A program made the translations under genes and the position numbers. A stretch of 64,000 bases of DNA. It comes from Lactuca virosa. Its lineage: Eukaryota > Streptophyta > Magnoliopsida > Asterales > Asteraceae. Position 1 is the first letter of the stretch. Each line of letters begins with the position of its first letter. Shown here piece after piece: positions 11,421-22,305 of the stretch. Where the stretch lies: contig CAKMRJ010004445.1 in the NCBI GenBank assembly GCA_928212115.1, positions 4,039,355 through 4,103,354 of the forward strand, in the 5' to 3' direction. The notes beneath the pieces are model-generated. The model was not told the origin of the DNA and did not search any database. It was given only the letters and a program-made list of their open reading frames with translations.

Positions 11421-13399
11421 AGTTTTAAATAGATAAAACCCCTTTTTAAAGTAGAATTTTCCCTGTAAACTTGAAAGATTGTTAACTCCCTATGTGAGTC
11501 GTTATAACCATACTACAACGAGAATTAACCTGCAACAACGTTTTCCAGACGTCAAGATCCTATAACTCTTGTCACCCGCAGACCTGCAGGTCCGGCTGTA
11601 GCTAGCAGCGAGGTGTGGGGTGTCAATCCCAATATAGATCTATACACAATTATCACGCTCTCCCTACAAGAGACTCTAGTTATAACTTACAGGAATTTTA
11701 ACCCGTACTCTAAGAGTACGATGGAAGGATTGTCTCACAACTTACGTTAACTAGTTTACATATAGTTTGAGTATAAAACCTCTTCCGTGGTAGAAGTGAA
11801 ATCACCTTTTATGAAAATAAATTAGTGATATGAAATCCATAAACTATTACTATTATAGTTTATCATGTAGTATATGGAAAACCCATTTGTGTTGAGAGTA
11901 AAACCTTTTTCATGTAGTATGCTTCTATCGTAAAATCCATAAACTATACTTATTTTAGTTTATTGTATGTGTTCGAAATGAATGAAGAATCCTTATCATG
12001 AATGACTAAATTTCTGTTTATGATGATAAACTAACAAGAAATACATTCAACATTTCGAAACTTATTGTTATGCACTTTGCTCAACACACTACAAAGTGTT
12101 GTTAATATTGTAAGCTATGTAACTAGTTTTTAACCTCTCTACATTGTTTTAAAAACATCATAGAAAAATCATACGAAGTCGAAAACTGAATCCGTAAACT
12201 CTGAGAGTTCATAGAATGTGTCTAGTTTATTCATAATTTTTATTATGATTTTTAGAAGTCTTTAACTTGTATGAAAACGTTCATATTCACAGACTGGTCT
12301 GAATTCATTTCTGAAATAATAGGCAGTCTTGTAAAAATCACCATAAATTGTAGAAAAATCGTATGGAGATGTACGAGTAGTCATTTTAAAGGTATGAACC
12401 TGAGCTATTTGCATATTAAACAGTTTTGAAAGATATTAAGTTTAAGATGGTAAAAACAGTCTGTCAATGGAACTAAACTTTCCTGTTGAAAGCTGATGTT
12501 TGAGTTTAGTTAAGTTTTTAGTTTTTTTTTACCTTGTATTCTCCCCCCTAAAACTTGAAGAAAACATAAAAATGTGGGGGTATGAACTCACCTTGAGTTA
12601 TTTTCTGAGATGAAGGTGGAAGAAGAGAGGTTTCCAAGTCAAGAACACTTGGGAGTTGCTTGAAGATTTGAAGATTCTATGAACAAATATGATGATATTT
12701 GTGTAAGGATTCAATGATTTGGGTGAAAGAGTGTAAGATAATCAAGTGAAAGATGAAATTACTTACCAAAAAGTGAAGGAGAATGCTCAAGAACAACCTT
12801 GAGTTTCGATTTTAGAGAGAGTGAGTGAGAGAGAAATGTGTTATCTTTTGGTGTAAGAAAGGGCTTCTTGGAGGTGAGATAAAGAATTCCCAGCCTCTGT
12901 TCAAGATAACTTGTTGGAAAAAGGGTGTGAGGGGACAAGGAATATACTAGGGATGATAGAAATAGTGACATAAAGCATGAATAGTGACATGGAATGGGTA
13001 TGGGAGGTTGCTTGTGTCATAGATTTATGGAAAAGTCAACACTCCTAAAAATCTTATCCAATAGATTTTATTCTTAGACTAAGATTTTCCCTTAAAACTG
13101 ATTAAATTATGAATATATAGGGTCCTATATGTCAAAATATGAGTTTGGGTGAAAATCTCGCGTTAAAATCATGAAAAACGGGCTTAAAATGAAGTCGGGG
13201 TAGAAAACCGGGAAGAAAAGGTAAAATTCTGAAGTCTGGCCGAAGGTTCGGTCCTTAGAGGGTTAGAACCGAAGGGAGGGTTCGGTTGATGGATTAGAAC
13301 CGAGAGGAGGGCTCGATCCGAGCCTCGCAGGAGAAGCCATCAGAAGAGGGACCGAAGGTGTACTGTACCGAAGTGCTTGTTTCGGACCGATAGGACTTA

Positions 13400-13640
13400 A
13401 CCCGAACCGAAGGTGAGTTCGGTCCTATAAGAGAAGTTCGGTCCTATAAGAGGAGTTCGGGTCTAGGAGGCTTCGGTTCCTTAAGGGAGTTTTGGCTCCT
13501 AAGAGGTTTCGGCTCCTTAAGAGGGTTCGGCTCCTTAGGAGGGTTCGGAGGGTTCGGCTCCTTAAGAGGGTTCGACTCCTTAAGAGGGTTCGGCTCCTTA
13601 AGAGAGTTCGATTCCTTAAGAAGGTTTCGCTTCTAAAGAG
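13400..13640. repeat. TTCGGCTCCTTAAGAGGG minisatellite in C's 3' LTR
   Basis: About a dozen imperfect 16-20 bp units occur here. The counterpart is at about 45728-45925. CCGAAGGTTCGG palindromes lie just before it (about 13239-13250). Confidence 0.8.
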
Positions 13641-13726
13641 CTGATTTTCTGTTTATCTTCCCGTTTCGAGTTGTTTTTTACTAAATTAAGGGTCGGGATG
13701 CCCCGAGTGATTATAAAAAGTCGAGA

Positions 13727-13955
13727 GAGATCTTGAGAGAGATTTGGGAGAGATTTCACATACTTGGAGAGATTTGGGAGAGATTTCATATTCTTGGAGA
13801 GATTTCACATACTTGGAGAGATTTGGGAGAGATTTCATATTCTTGGAGAGATTTCACATACTTGGAGAGATTTGGGAGAGATTTCACATGCTTGGAGAGA
13901 TTTGGGAGAGATTTCACATGCTTGGAGAGATTTGGGAGAGATTAAGAGAGACTTT
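13727..13955. repeat. GAGAGATTTGGGAGAGATTT minisatellite in C's 3' LTR
   Basis: Alternating units GAGAGATTTGGGAGAGATTT and CACATACTTG/CATATTCTTG fill the stretch. All three forward frames stay open, which produces repetitive false ORFs. The 5' LTR copy (46013-46452) is about 200 bp longer. Confidence 0.88.
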
Positions 13956-14267
13956 GTCGGGAGCCTTTATTAATGTTTTTTCTTCATAGATCAAAGACCG
14001 TAGACTTAGTTACATCCCATTTTGAGTGTTATACATCCCCGAAGGGCACGTAATAGTGTTTTATAGAGTTGTTCCATCAGTTACACTGATTAGGGTTTAG
14101 ATTTTCTGAAGACGTGAAGACTCAAAGTGATACTTTGCATAAAGATAGTGTGTTGTAGAATAGTAAGCACGATGTAAACCCTAATATACAAAGGTTTATT
14201 GAGTTGACCAGTTTGACTTGTTGACTTTATTTGACCTTGACTTAACCGGAAATTGACGGTTGTCACA

Positions 14268-14280
14268 TCATTCCCCCGTT
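14268..14280 (-). promoter_or_regulatory. Polypurine tract of element C
   Basis: On the minus strand this reads AACGGGGGAATGA directly before the 3' LTR start TGTGACAACC. It is the expected primer for plus-strand DNA synthesis. Confidence 0.85.
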
Positions 14281-14812
14281 AGAAGGAATTTCGTCCCGAA
14301 ATTAGTACTTTGCCTGGGACTTCGAGAGTTAGGGAAAGATGCGGGTATTTTTGTTTCATCTGGTCTCGCGTTCCCAGGTGAACTCGGGTCCTCGTTTTAC
14401 GTCCTAACGGACCTTCACAACAGGGATGCGACTTTGATTTCGTTCTTTTGATCTTTCGATCCATGGTTTCTATCGGTTTTTCCACGAAGTGGAGACTCTC
14501 GTTGGTTTTGATTTCGTCGGGAGGTATCACAAGAGTCTCGTCAGACACACATTTCTTTAAATTTGACGCGTGGATGGTTGGATGTACATTATTAGGTTCT
14601 TGTGGCAGTCGGAGTTTGTATGCTACCGGGCCAATCCTAGCGAGGATTTCGAATGCCCCGATGTACCTTGGATTTAGTTTCCCATGCTTACCGAAACATA
14701 TCATTCTTTTCAACGGTGAGTCCTTTAGCAGAACTCGGTCACCAACCCGCAATTCCGAGGGTTTGCGTTGCTTATCTATGTAGCTCTTTTGTCGGTTTCG
14801 ATATGCTTTCAT
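14279..14812 (-). pseudogene. pol: C-terminal end of gypsy integrase in element C
   Basis: This is the only pol remnant in C. It begins at MKAYRNRQKSYIDKQRKP, continues with the integrase C-terminal SH3-like segment (VGDRVLLKDSPLKRM, GKLNPRYIGAFEI) and ends in a chromodomain-like tail (FVEKPIETMDRKIKR and DQMKQKYPHL). The tail shows a local deletion or frame change between about 14400 and 14440 compared with G's homologous tail. Upstream, to about 14900, a few more integrase codons can be read in a broken frame (ending YELVQIRER). The catalytic core and all upstream enzymes are absent. It overlaps the polypurine tract side by only a few bases, as is usual for this family. Confidence 0.85.
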
Positions 14813-15989
14813 CCTTTCTCGAATTTGTACTAATTCATAAGTAATAACTTCTCCTTGGAGCGCTGCATAGGTCCTGCTTTAGTGTTTCTCGTTTGATTAG
14901 ATCGGTATGGAGCATATGGGTTCGGTTTACGCGACTAGAATTATTCGGATGGTAGAACGTTCACTCGCACTCCTGGGTAGCCTTGTCTTGAAGTTCTTGG
15001 TAGGACTCGTACCTGGTCCATCTATCTTTAACTTGCACATAAAGGTCGTATGTAATTAGGGTTGGTAAGACAGTTGGATGGGTGACTCTGCCCCAAGTCC
15101 ACAACCAGACAAGGAACAGGAAATAGGGCGGAAACACACATCCAATGTCCGTAGAATCTTAATTATATATTGTCCTCGCGTATACACTTAGTAGTGATAG
15201 ACTAACCGTATTCGTCCCAAGCTTCTACGCTTGATCTTGACCTGCTATACGAGTGATATTCTCGAAGGGTTTACTAGGAATAATTTGAAAAGGTTCGGAA
15301 GGTATAATACTCCTCTGGTGACTGTTTTGGGGTTTCGCAGCGAGAGATGACCCGGAGGTCCATGTCAGATTTGCGTTTATGAAAGGCGAGGGTTTCGATA
15401 TTCTGTAGGTTAGGTGAAGGGTCTTTTCATAGCCGTTTAATCGGGAAGGTGAGGACTATACCAATCGAAATCGAATGACGACAACAGATCTTTTAGGTAA
15501 AACATGTGTTAAGTTGTATTCGTAAGAGATATTCGTTAGAGTGATAGTGCATCCGGTGTTTCTTTTCAGTGTGTTCCGTTTTGATGGGTGTTTTGATAGC
15601 TAGTAATGATACGTTATATCATGATCCCAGACAGGTCACTCTATGATCGAGCGGTATATGCAAGTCGTATGTAATTTGGTATCGATGAAATCGTCGAGTG
15701 AGTGGCTCTACCCTAACCCCACTACTAGACATAGGACAGGAGTCAGGACGGAATTATTCGCTTTAAGTCTGTAGTATTTCGATTATAATTAAACCCTGAT
15801 GTATACACCAAGTCATCACAGCTCACCGGTAATGATCCTAGGGTCATATATGAGTGTCTTTGATTTGATTGAACGAGAGAGTGTTTTAACTATTTTTTGA
15901 AAGACGATAATTTTAGCAAACATACCAAATTCATTACAAACATATGGTACTTAAACGTTTTGTTGTTGGAACTATTACAAAAGTCCTAA
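14813..15989. other. Non-coding internal segment of C replacing pol
   Basis: After a short decayed integrase scrap (to about 14900), no enzyme motifs are visible. The stretch holds two diverged copies of the loop-conserved hairpin module, at 15076-15143 and about 15695-15770. It is flanked by gag on one side and integrase tail on the other, so protease, RT, RNase H and the integrase core are missing. Confidence 0.6.
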
Positions 15990-16655
15990 TAAGGTTCCTT
16001 GTTGCTCCTGCTGGTTCGTTCGTCACACTCCTCCTGCTCCCCCGTCATTCCTCTCAGTTGGACAACCTCTCTTGAAGTGTCCCGTTTCACCGCATAGGTG
16101 GCATACTGGACTTACACTGGTATTGGTGGTTGAAGCGATGCGCTAGGTCTGGGTCTTGTATAAGCGGGAAGTATGTCCGTTCTTGTTGCAGTTTTTACAG
16201 TGCGGCACCCGGCAAACCCCATTGTGATGGTAGCCACACTTGTTACACTTTGGGAGTGTTCCCATATATTGCCAGACCGGTGCTTGAGTGACAGACGTTG
16301 TGGCTAGTGTCGAGGCATGAGTCGTGACTGATGTTGTAATTACAAGGGCAGCCACGAAATGTTGTCTTTTAGCGCGTTTTTGAGATAGGTTGCGCTTCTT
16401 TTTGTCCCAAGACTGTCGTTTCTTGTTCTTAGGTTTGTGGCCTGAGACGCCTTCGTTGGTGGACACCCGCTGGTGTTCTCGACTGTTACTGCGGTTAGTA
16501 TTTCCGACACCGCCTTCACCTCTGCTGGCGTTGTTAGCATTGAGTTGTGCCATGACGGTTGTCACGGATGCCGTGACCGCAGCTTGAAAAGTAGCAGAGT
16601 CTATCTGCAAGATTTCTGCCTTGCTTGTTGGCTGGTTACCTTCTTGTGAAGACAT
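15990..16655 (-). pseudogene. gag: Gag of element C lacking the capsid domain
   Basis: The ATG at 16655 opens MSSQEGNQPTSK, followed by the family's N-terminal helix (ATFQAAVTASVTTVMAQL). The capsid region of about 180 residues seen in B and H is then simply absent. The frame resumes in a Lys/Arg-rich linker and an intact zinc-binding segment with CNKCGYHHNGVCRV and CKNCNKNGH. A stop at 16143 interrupts it, and beyond the stop a second CCHC knuckle (CHLCGETGHFKRGC) is readable down to about 16050, with a stop near 15990. The internal deletion preserved the reading frame, so a nucleocapsid-only protein of 170 residues could be made. Confidence 0.82.
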
Positions 16656-16738
16656 AACCCTATTTTATGGGGAGAAACGATGTCGTGAGTGGGGGTGATT
16701 ATCTCTAGTTATATCCTTATCATTTATATACACATATA
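16656..16738. other. Segment of C just upstream of gag, ending in G's target site
   Basis: This short leader piece includes TGATTATCTC at 16696, the start of the 43-bp flank that is repeated before G's second LTR, and the ATATA duplication at 16734-16738. Confidence 0.75.
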
Positions 16739-17009
16739 TGTAACAACGTAAATTTCCAAAACAAATTTTCATTTTTAAATCATACTTTCAGTCACACAAT
16801 AACATCAAAACATAATGTATCCAATGTTTTCATAACAAAACATATCCCAAAATCTCAAAACATAAACTCCATAAGTGTGTATGGATCAAGCCAGCGCCTT
16901 CCCGCGATCCTCGCTAGTACCTGAAACACATAACACAACAACTGTAAGCATAAATGCTTAGTGAGTTCCCCAAAATACCACATACGCACATACGCCACTC
17001 AAGGCTATA

Positions 17010-17225
17010 AGACCTTCCGGTCATTGTGTCTCAGAGGACTTCCGTCCCACAACCCCGGTAGACCTTCCGGTCCTACCCGTAATAACCTTCCGGTCCATAT
17101 CATAATGACCTTCCGGTCCGCATCATAATGACCTTCCGGTCGTTCTCATTCATAACATACATAACACATACATATCACATAATAGCATACAACACATGCA
17201 CCTCATAACATACAAGACCTTCCAG
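17010..17225. repeat. GACCTTCCGGTC hairpin array in G's LTR
   Basis: About six or seven copies of the imperfect palindrome GACC-TTCC-GGTC are spaced 20-30 bp apart. The matching array in the other LTR is at about 22570-22795, with some words mutated. Confidence 0.8.
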
Positions 17226-18187
17226 TCATACATGGGTACCATTCCAGGTACAGTATAGTGAGAAGACTCACCTCGTACGATATCGGATAATCTCCCGTGT
17301 TCGGATACCCGATCTAGCCTCCTCCTATCATCAGAATAACATTCCTAATCAACACTCTCTCATAAACTCATCTCTAATGATGGGTAGAAGACCATTCTAC
17401 CCCTCCCAGAACTCTCTTGAATCATCTTTGACCAAAACCCTAAGGTCAACTGAAGTCAACGGTCAAACTTTGACTCGACTCATCGAGTGCACATGGGCGA
17501 CTCAGCGAGTCCATACGGATCCTCTGAATCCTTCTAGCCTCACTTGGCACATCGAGTCATCCCTTCACTCGACGAGTTACGCCTGTCACGAATCGCGGGG
17601 CAACCTCGACTTGACTCGTCGAGTCAACTTATGCACTCGACGAGTTACTTACATGGCAACACTCAAATGACCTTCTGAGGTTAGATCTGCTTCTCTAACC
17701 TATAGATCTGACCTTCCCAACCACGATAATCACATAAAGTTTCAGTCTTGACATTCATGCAACACACACAAGGCTTTCCTTGGTGAAATGGCTTCTAAAA
17801 TGGCAACATAGTCTCATTCCCTCCATGAACCAACATAAAGCAGAATGGATAAGGTCCTCTGGACCTCTAGAGGTCCAGATCTAGAGTCTAACACTCAAAG
17901 GGACATCATACTCAACATTTCAAGCCAATAAAGGGTATAGAAAACCCTAAAATTCAAGGATCTTAAACCAAACAGAAAAGGGATCGATTTGCTACCTCAA
18001 CACTGTAGATCCGAGCTTGGAAATCACGAATTAGTAACCCTCTTGACCTCCTCTAGCTGGAAACACCTTCTTCTTTGCAAAACAACACCAAAAAGGGGTT
18101 AAAATGGCTTCCTCTCTCACACAACTCGTTCAAGCTCTCTAGGGTTTCTCTCTGGACTGGTAGCCGCAAATGAGGGCTATAAGGTCC

Positions 18188-18195
18188 TTTAAATA
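18188..18195 (-). promoter_or_regulatory. Probable TATA box of G's LTR
   Basis: TATTTAAA on the minus strand lies 40-150 bp downstream (sense) of the ACTCG-N-CGAGT palindromes. The equivalent box in the second LTR is at about 23755. Confidence 0.6.
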
Positions 18196-18395
18196 GGGCT
18201 CAGGCCCGCAGATTTAGGGTTTCTATCCACAGCGCAGACTCGTCGAGTCCACCCATTGACTCGTTGAGTCCCTTCATTAATCCAGTCAGCAAATCATGAT
18301 CCTACTCGACGAGTCTAGGCGTCGACTCGTCGAGTCCCTCCTCAAAACTCAAAATAAATGAACATCATAGAATACCTGGGAATCCGGATGTTACA

Positions 18396-18408
18396 ATTCT
18401 CCCCCACT
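18396..18408 (-). promoter_or_regulatory. Polypurine tract of element G
   Basis: The minus strand reads AGTGGGGGAGAAT immediately before the LTR start TGTAACATCC. Confidence 0.85.
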
Positions 18409-18511
18409 AGAATCAAACTTCGCCCTTGAAGTCTTGCTCGGCAAACAACTCTGGATGCTGCTCCCGCATCTCTAACTCCGGCTCCCAAGTCAGCTCGGAC
18501 CCTCTCCTATG

Positions 18512-19270
18512 CTACCACTGGACCTGAACCAGGGGCACCTCCTTGTTCCTCAGAACCTTGATCTTCCGATCCAAGATCACGATCGGTCTCTCAACATAAT
18601 TCAATCTCGTATCCACCTGAATATCCTCCAGCGACACCATCGCCGACTCGTCGGCTATACACTTCCTCAACTGAGACACGTGGAAGGTATCATGAATCTG
18701 GCTCAACTCTGCAGGTAGCTCCAAACGATACCCTACCCTGCCCACCCTCGCGGTCACTCTGAACGGACCGATATATCGGGGCCCCAACTTGCCCCTCTTC
18801 CTGAATCGGATCACTCCTTTCCAAGGAGACACCTTCAGGAGTACGAAGTCTCCCACCTGAAACTCAAGCTCGGATCGTCGCCTATCCGCATAACTCTTCT
18901 GGCGACTCTGAGTTGTCAACAACCTCTACCTGACCTGCTGTATCTGCTCAGTCGTTTGAAGCACTATCTCAGTGCTACCCATCACGTGCTGCCCTACCTC
19001 TCCCCAGCAAATGGGAGTCCGACACCTCCTCCCATACAACAACTCGAAGGGAGGCATACCAATACTCGAATGGTGGCTGTTGTTATAGGAAAACTCAGCT
19101 AACGGCAAGTACGTGTCCCAACTTCCTCCGAAGTCCAACACACATGCTCGAAGCATGTCCTAGAGCGTCTGGATCGTCCGCTCACTCTGCCCATCCGTCT
19201 GTGGGTGGTAGGCGGTACTGAAATGCAACCTCCTACCCAACTTCTCATGGAACTTCTTCTAGAACCTGGA
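18512..19270 (-). pseudogene. pol: Gypsy integrase, C-terminal half, element G
   Basis: This carries the end of the catalytic core and the C-terminal domain. Read on the minus strand it runs KFHEKLGRRLHF, HPQTDGQSERTIQTL (holding the catalytic Glu), AEFSYNNSHHSSIGM, PFELLYGRRCRTP, then VGDFVLLKVSPWKGV and GKLGPRYIGPF, and a chromodomain-like tail NYVERPIVILDRKIK. In-frame TAG codons at about 19158 and 18926-18928 break it, and the tail ends early at VQVQW. Insert X separates this half from the upstream half at 20674. The enzyme would join element cDNA to host DNA in the nucleus; this copy cannot. Confidence 0.88.
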
Positions 19271-20610
19271 TGTGCACAAAAGTACCCACTAATTTTAATA
19301 TTTATAACCTAACAAACTTAGACCAACTATGCACCTATAGGCAATGTACCTAGTCAGATTATAGTATAGCTTGGGTAAGTCGGGTATCAATCATAGGGAA
19401 CGGTGTTACTAATTAATCTACTTGCTATCAAATTAACCTAATTATTAACAAGTTTAAAAAGGGTTTTATCTGATTTTACAAGATCAGACGAACTTAGCTC
19501 AAATTCAATCAATAAGTAAAAACACTCTTGTTTAGTTCGAATCCACTTCGTCATTATGGCTAGCTAATAATTATGGATTATCAAGTTGGTTTTAATTATA
19601 TTAGTAATTTAAGTCTAATTTTACCAATAATTAATTAATTCATGTAAAACTATGTATGGTCACACACAATTAAACACATAACCAATTATGAATATGAATA
19701 TGCTATGTAAGATTTATTATGCAAACGCAATTATAGTCACAATCTAAGTTCTCTAGCACAACTAAGTTTATTTACTTTAGTTACTAACTAAGATTGGTCA
19801 ATCCTAGCTCTAACAATTTAATGTTCACTAAATCATTAGGTAAACAAGTTCATGCATTTAATGGTCACTAAGCTACACAGAACATGGAATCAAGCAACTA
19901 AAGAAACAACCATAAGCATGCTAGGTAATTATAAACCAAACACAAGCAATTTACCAACTAAATAAATCCATGTAAAATTTAGCTATTCATAAGTTAGAAG
20001 CTTCATCCAGCTAAACAAGAGTAGCTAGATTCAGCTGCTCATAATAGCAACTAACACAATAACACAAATCAAAGTATAAGGAAACATGTTCATAAGTATC
20101 ATATAAGTGAACTAAATTATAGACCTTCACTCTTTTGGTGTTGAAAACCTTTTTCCAAGACCTTTCTTCTGCTAAAAATCGCCTTCTGGAAACCCTTCAA
20201 TCAGCCAAAAGTCCCTCAAATCGTAATGGGCAAGGGAATATATAGTATTCTGATTTCCCGAGTTCACGTCGTGATCCATAAGGATTCACGTCGTGAATAT
20301 TAGATAGCCGTGTTCGGCAAGGACTCTTCCACCCGTATGCATATCTTATAGAATTCTCGACTCACGTCGTGAACCATGAATTGTTCACGTCGTGAAAACG
20401 TCTTTTGGGTGATTTTCCGTTCTTCTTTCCTTCAATCCTCCAAAGTTCCATATTCTGTCAATTTCAGTCCCTATCTTCGAAAATGCTTCTGTTTGGCTGC
20501 AAAATAACAAATTAAACTTATAAGTACCATTATTCTATGCAAATGACCAAAATATTAATAGAAATGTAATTAAATATTGCCTAAAAATATGTACAAATCT
20601 GGCAATATCA
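19271..20610 (-). mobile_element. Insert X: solo-LTR-like element within G's integrase
   Basis: A 1340-bp AT-rich non-coding block starts TGTGCACAAAAGTACCC and ends GGCAATATCA (TG...CA). Read on the minus strand it begins TGATATTGCC, a style typical of long gypsy (Athila/Tat-like) LTRs; that lineage guess is weak. It holds four TTCACGTCGTGAA palindromes at 20262-20397 and a TATA-like CTATATAT at 20238-20245. It is flanked by 63-bp copies of integrase sequence (19212-19274 and 20611-20673) that differ at about six positions, not by a plain 5-bp duplication. Confidence 0.65.
20238..20245 (-). promoter_or_regulatory. Probable TATA box of insert X
   Basis: The sense-strand box CTATATAT follows a cluster of TTCACG-T-CGTGAA palindromes (20262-20397) by about 20 bp. 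Confidence 0.5.
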
Positions 20611-20673
20611 GCGGTACTGAAATGAAACAACGTAACCAACTTCTCATGGAACTTCTTCTAGAACCTGGAAGTG

Positions 20674-21290
20674 AAACGTACATCTCGATCTGATACAATC
20701 GAGATCGGTACTCCATGACGCGATGCCACCTCTCTCACATACAACTCGGCCAGCCTCTCTGCGAAAGAGCTCTCACTGATAGCAAGGAAGTGAGTGCTCT
20801 TCGTCAGCCGATCGACTATCACCCAAATTGCATCGACGCCCCTCGCGGTCCTCGGCAATTTGGTGATAAAATCCATAGAAATCTGTTCCCACTTCCACTG
20901 GGGAACCTCAAGTGGCTGCAACTTGCCATGTGGACGTTGGTGCTCGGCCTTAACCCTACGACATGTCAAGCACCTCTCAACAAACCACGCAACATCCCTC
21001 TTCATACAGGGCCACCAATACTCTCTCTTCAGGTCCAAATACATCTTAGTGGCCCCGGGATGGATCGAGAACCTCGATCTGTTCTCCTCTTCCATCTGAT
21101 TGGTACGTGTCCCGCCTGTATACGACACCCAAATCCGACCTTGAAAGGTCATCAGCCCCCGGCTATTAGTAACTAACTCGGACACATGCCCGATTACCCG
21201 CTCCCTTTTGTGGTTCTCTGGCATCACGCCTCTGCCTGGGCCTCCCGAATGGTGTCCAACACCGGAGTCATCACCGTCAATCGCATACAA
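20674..21290 (-). pseudogene. pol: Gypsy integrase, N-terminal half, element G
   Basis: Sense order is [19 protein letters not shown], then [18 protein letters not shown] (the Cys pair of the HHCC zinc site), [18 protein letters not shown] and [14 protein letters not shown] with the first catalytic Asp, then [14 protein letters not shown] with the second. The first His of HHCC appears as Asn (ENRS where relatives have HRS). The frame is shifted by one relative to the RNase H segment upstream (21224-21925), so a frameshift lies near 21224-21290. The remainder continues at 19270 on the other side of X. Confidence 0.88.
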
Positions 21291-22262
21291 ATGTCTCGAA
21301 TCGGGGCACTCCCTGCCCTACGGCTCAGAGCATCAGCTACAACATTAGCTTTGCCCGGGTGGTACAGGATCTCACAATCGTAATCCTTTACCACATCCAA
21401 CCATCTCCTCTGGCGCATATTCAGGTTGGGCTGATCCATCAGATACTTCAAACTCTTGTGGTCCGTGTATATGGTACACCGAACCCCATATAGATAATGA
21501 CGCCAGATCTTGAGGGCGAACACCACTGCCCCCAGCTCCAGATCATGGGTGGGATACCTCGTCTCATGAGGCTTCAGCTGCCTCGATGCATACGCTATCA
21601 CATGCCCCCTCTGCATAAGCACCGCACCCAACCCCGATATCGATGTGTCGCAGTAAACCACAAAATCCTCCATTCCTTCTGGAAGGGATAACATCGGGGC
21701 TTCGCACAACCTCTGGCGAAGAGTCTCAAACGAGGTCTGCTGCTCCGGACCCCACGAAAAAGTAACACCCTTCCGGGTCAACCTGGTGAGAGGCACGACG
21801 ATCTTGGAGAAATCGTTGATAAATCTCCGATAGTAGCCGGCCAACCCCAGAAAACTCCTGATCTCGGTGGGAGATCTCGGCACCTCCCAACTCATCACCG
21901 CCTCAATCTTGGCCGGATCGACCAATATCCCCTTCTAATTGACGAGATGCCCCAAGAACTGGACCTCTCGCAACCAGAAATCACACTTGGAGAATTTGGC
22001 GTACAACCTCTCCGATCTCAAAACTTCGAGGATCTCCCTCAAACGCTCATCGTGCTGCTCTCGGGACCTCGAATACACCAGAATATCATCAATGAACACG
22101 ATCACCGATCGATCCAACATCGGTCTGCACACCCTGTTCATGAGATCCATGAACGCTGCCGGTGCAGTGGTGAGCCCAAAAGGCATCACCAAGAACTCGT
22201 AATGCCCATAACGAGACCTGAACGCCGTCTTCTAGATATCCTCCTCCCGCACTCTCATCTGA
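21224..22262 (-). pseudogene. pol: Gypsy reverse transcriptase (3' part) and RNase H, element G
   Basis: The RT palm is present from HQMRVREED onward: [19 protein letters not shown] and the catalytic FIDDILVYS box (about 22100), then [18 protein letters not shown]. After an in-frame stop at 21935-21937 the frame continues with the connection and RNase [31 protein letters not shown], then the RNase H acidic residues in [45 protein letters not shown] and [12 protein letters not shown]. An earlier stop lies in the segment EEDI*KTAFRS (about 22235). RT fingers, protease and gag are absent because the sequence is joined at 22262 to duplicated host flank. Confidence 0.9.
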
Positions 22263-22305
22263 TGATTATCTCTAGTTATATCCTTATCATTTATATACAT
22301 ATATA
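22263..22305. repeat. Duplicated 43-bp host flank before G's second LTR
   Basis: The sequence is nearly identical (one mismatch) to 16696-16738, the part of C that flanks G's first LTR. It ends in ATATA like that copy. A primer binding site would be expected here instead. Confidence 0.9.

Larger units (their letters stand above)
10425..14267 (-). repeat. 3' LTR of element C (3.84 kb)
   Basis: The LTR runs from TGTCACACCCC to GACGGTTGTCACA. Landmarks are a U5-end hairpin (CACCCC/GGGGGTG region near 10427-10470), the loop-conserved hairpin at 10904-10955, three tandem copies of a roughly 115-bp unit (about 11110-11420), a C6/G5 hairpin at 12543-12580 followed by TATGAACTCAC, a GGTTCGGCTCCTTAA array (13400-13640) and a GAGAGATTTGGGAGAGATTT array (13727-13955). 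No protein-coding function is suggested. Confidence 0.92.
16739..18395 (-). repeat. 3' LTR of element G
   Basis: The LTR runs from TGTAACAACG to GGATGTTACA. It carries an array of GACCTTCCGGTC hairpin words (17010-17225), ACTCG-N-CGAGT palindromes at 17470-17650 and 18237-18336, and a sense-strand TATTTAAA box at 18188-18195. Confidence 0.9.

Noticed and set aside
13733..13989. Overlapping + strand ORFs rich in ERFHILGEIW and related repeats (also at 46013-46488)
   Set aside because: They come from the GAGAGATTTGGGAGAGATTT minisatellite in C's LTRs, which lacks stops in all forward frames; no other coding signal is present.
17010..17225. Regularly spaced GACCTTCCGGTC words that look CRISPR-like
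   Set aside because: Spacers are themselves similar and the array lies in a plant LTR; it is a repeat array, not CRISPR.
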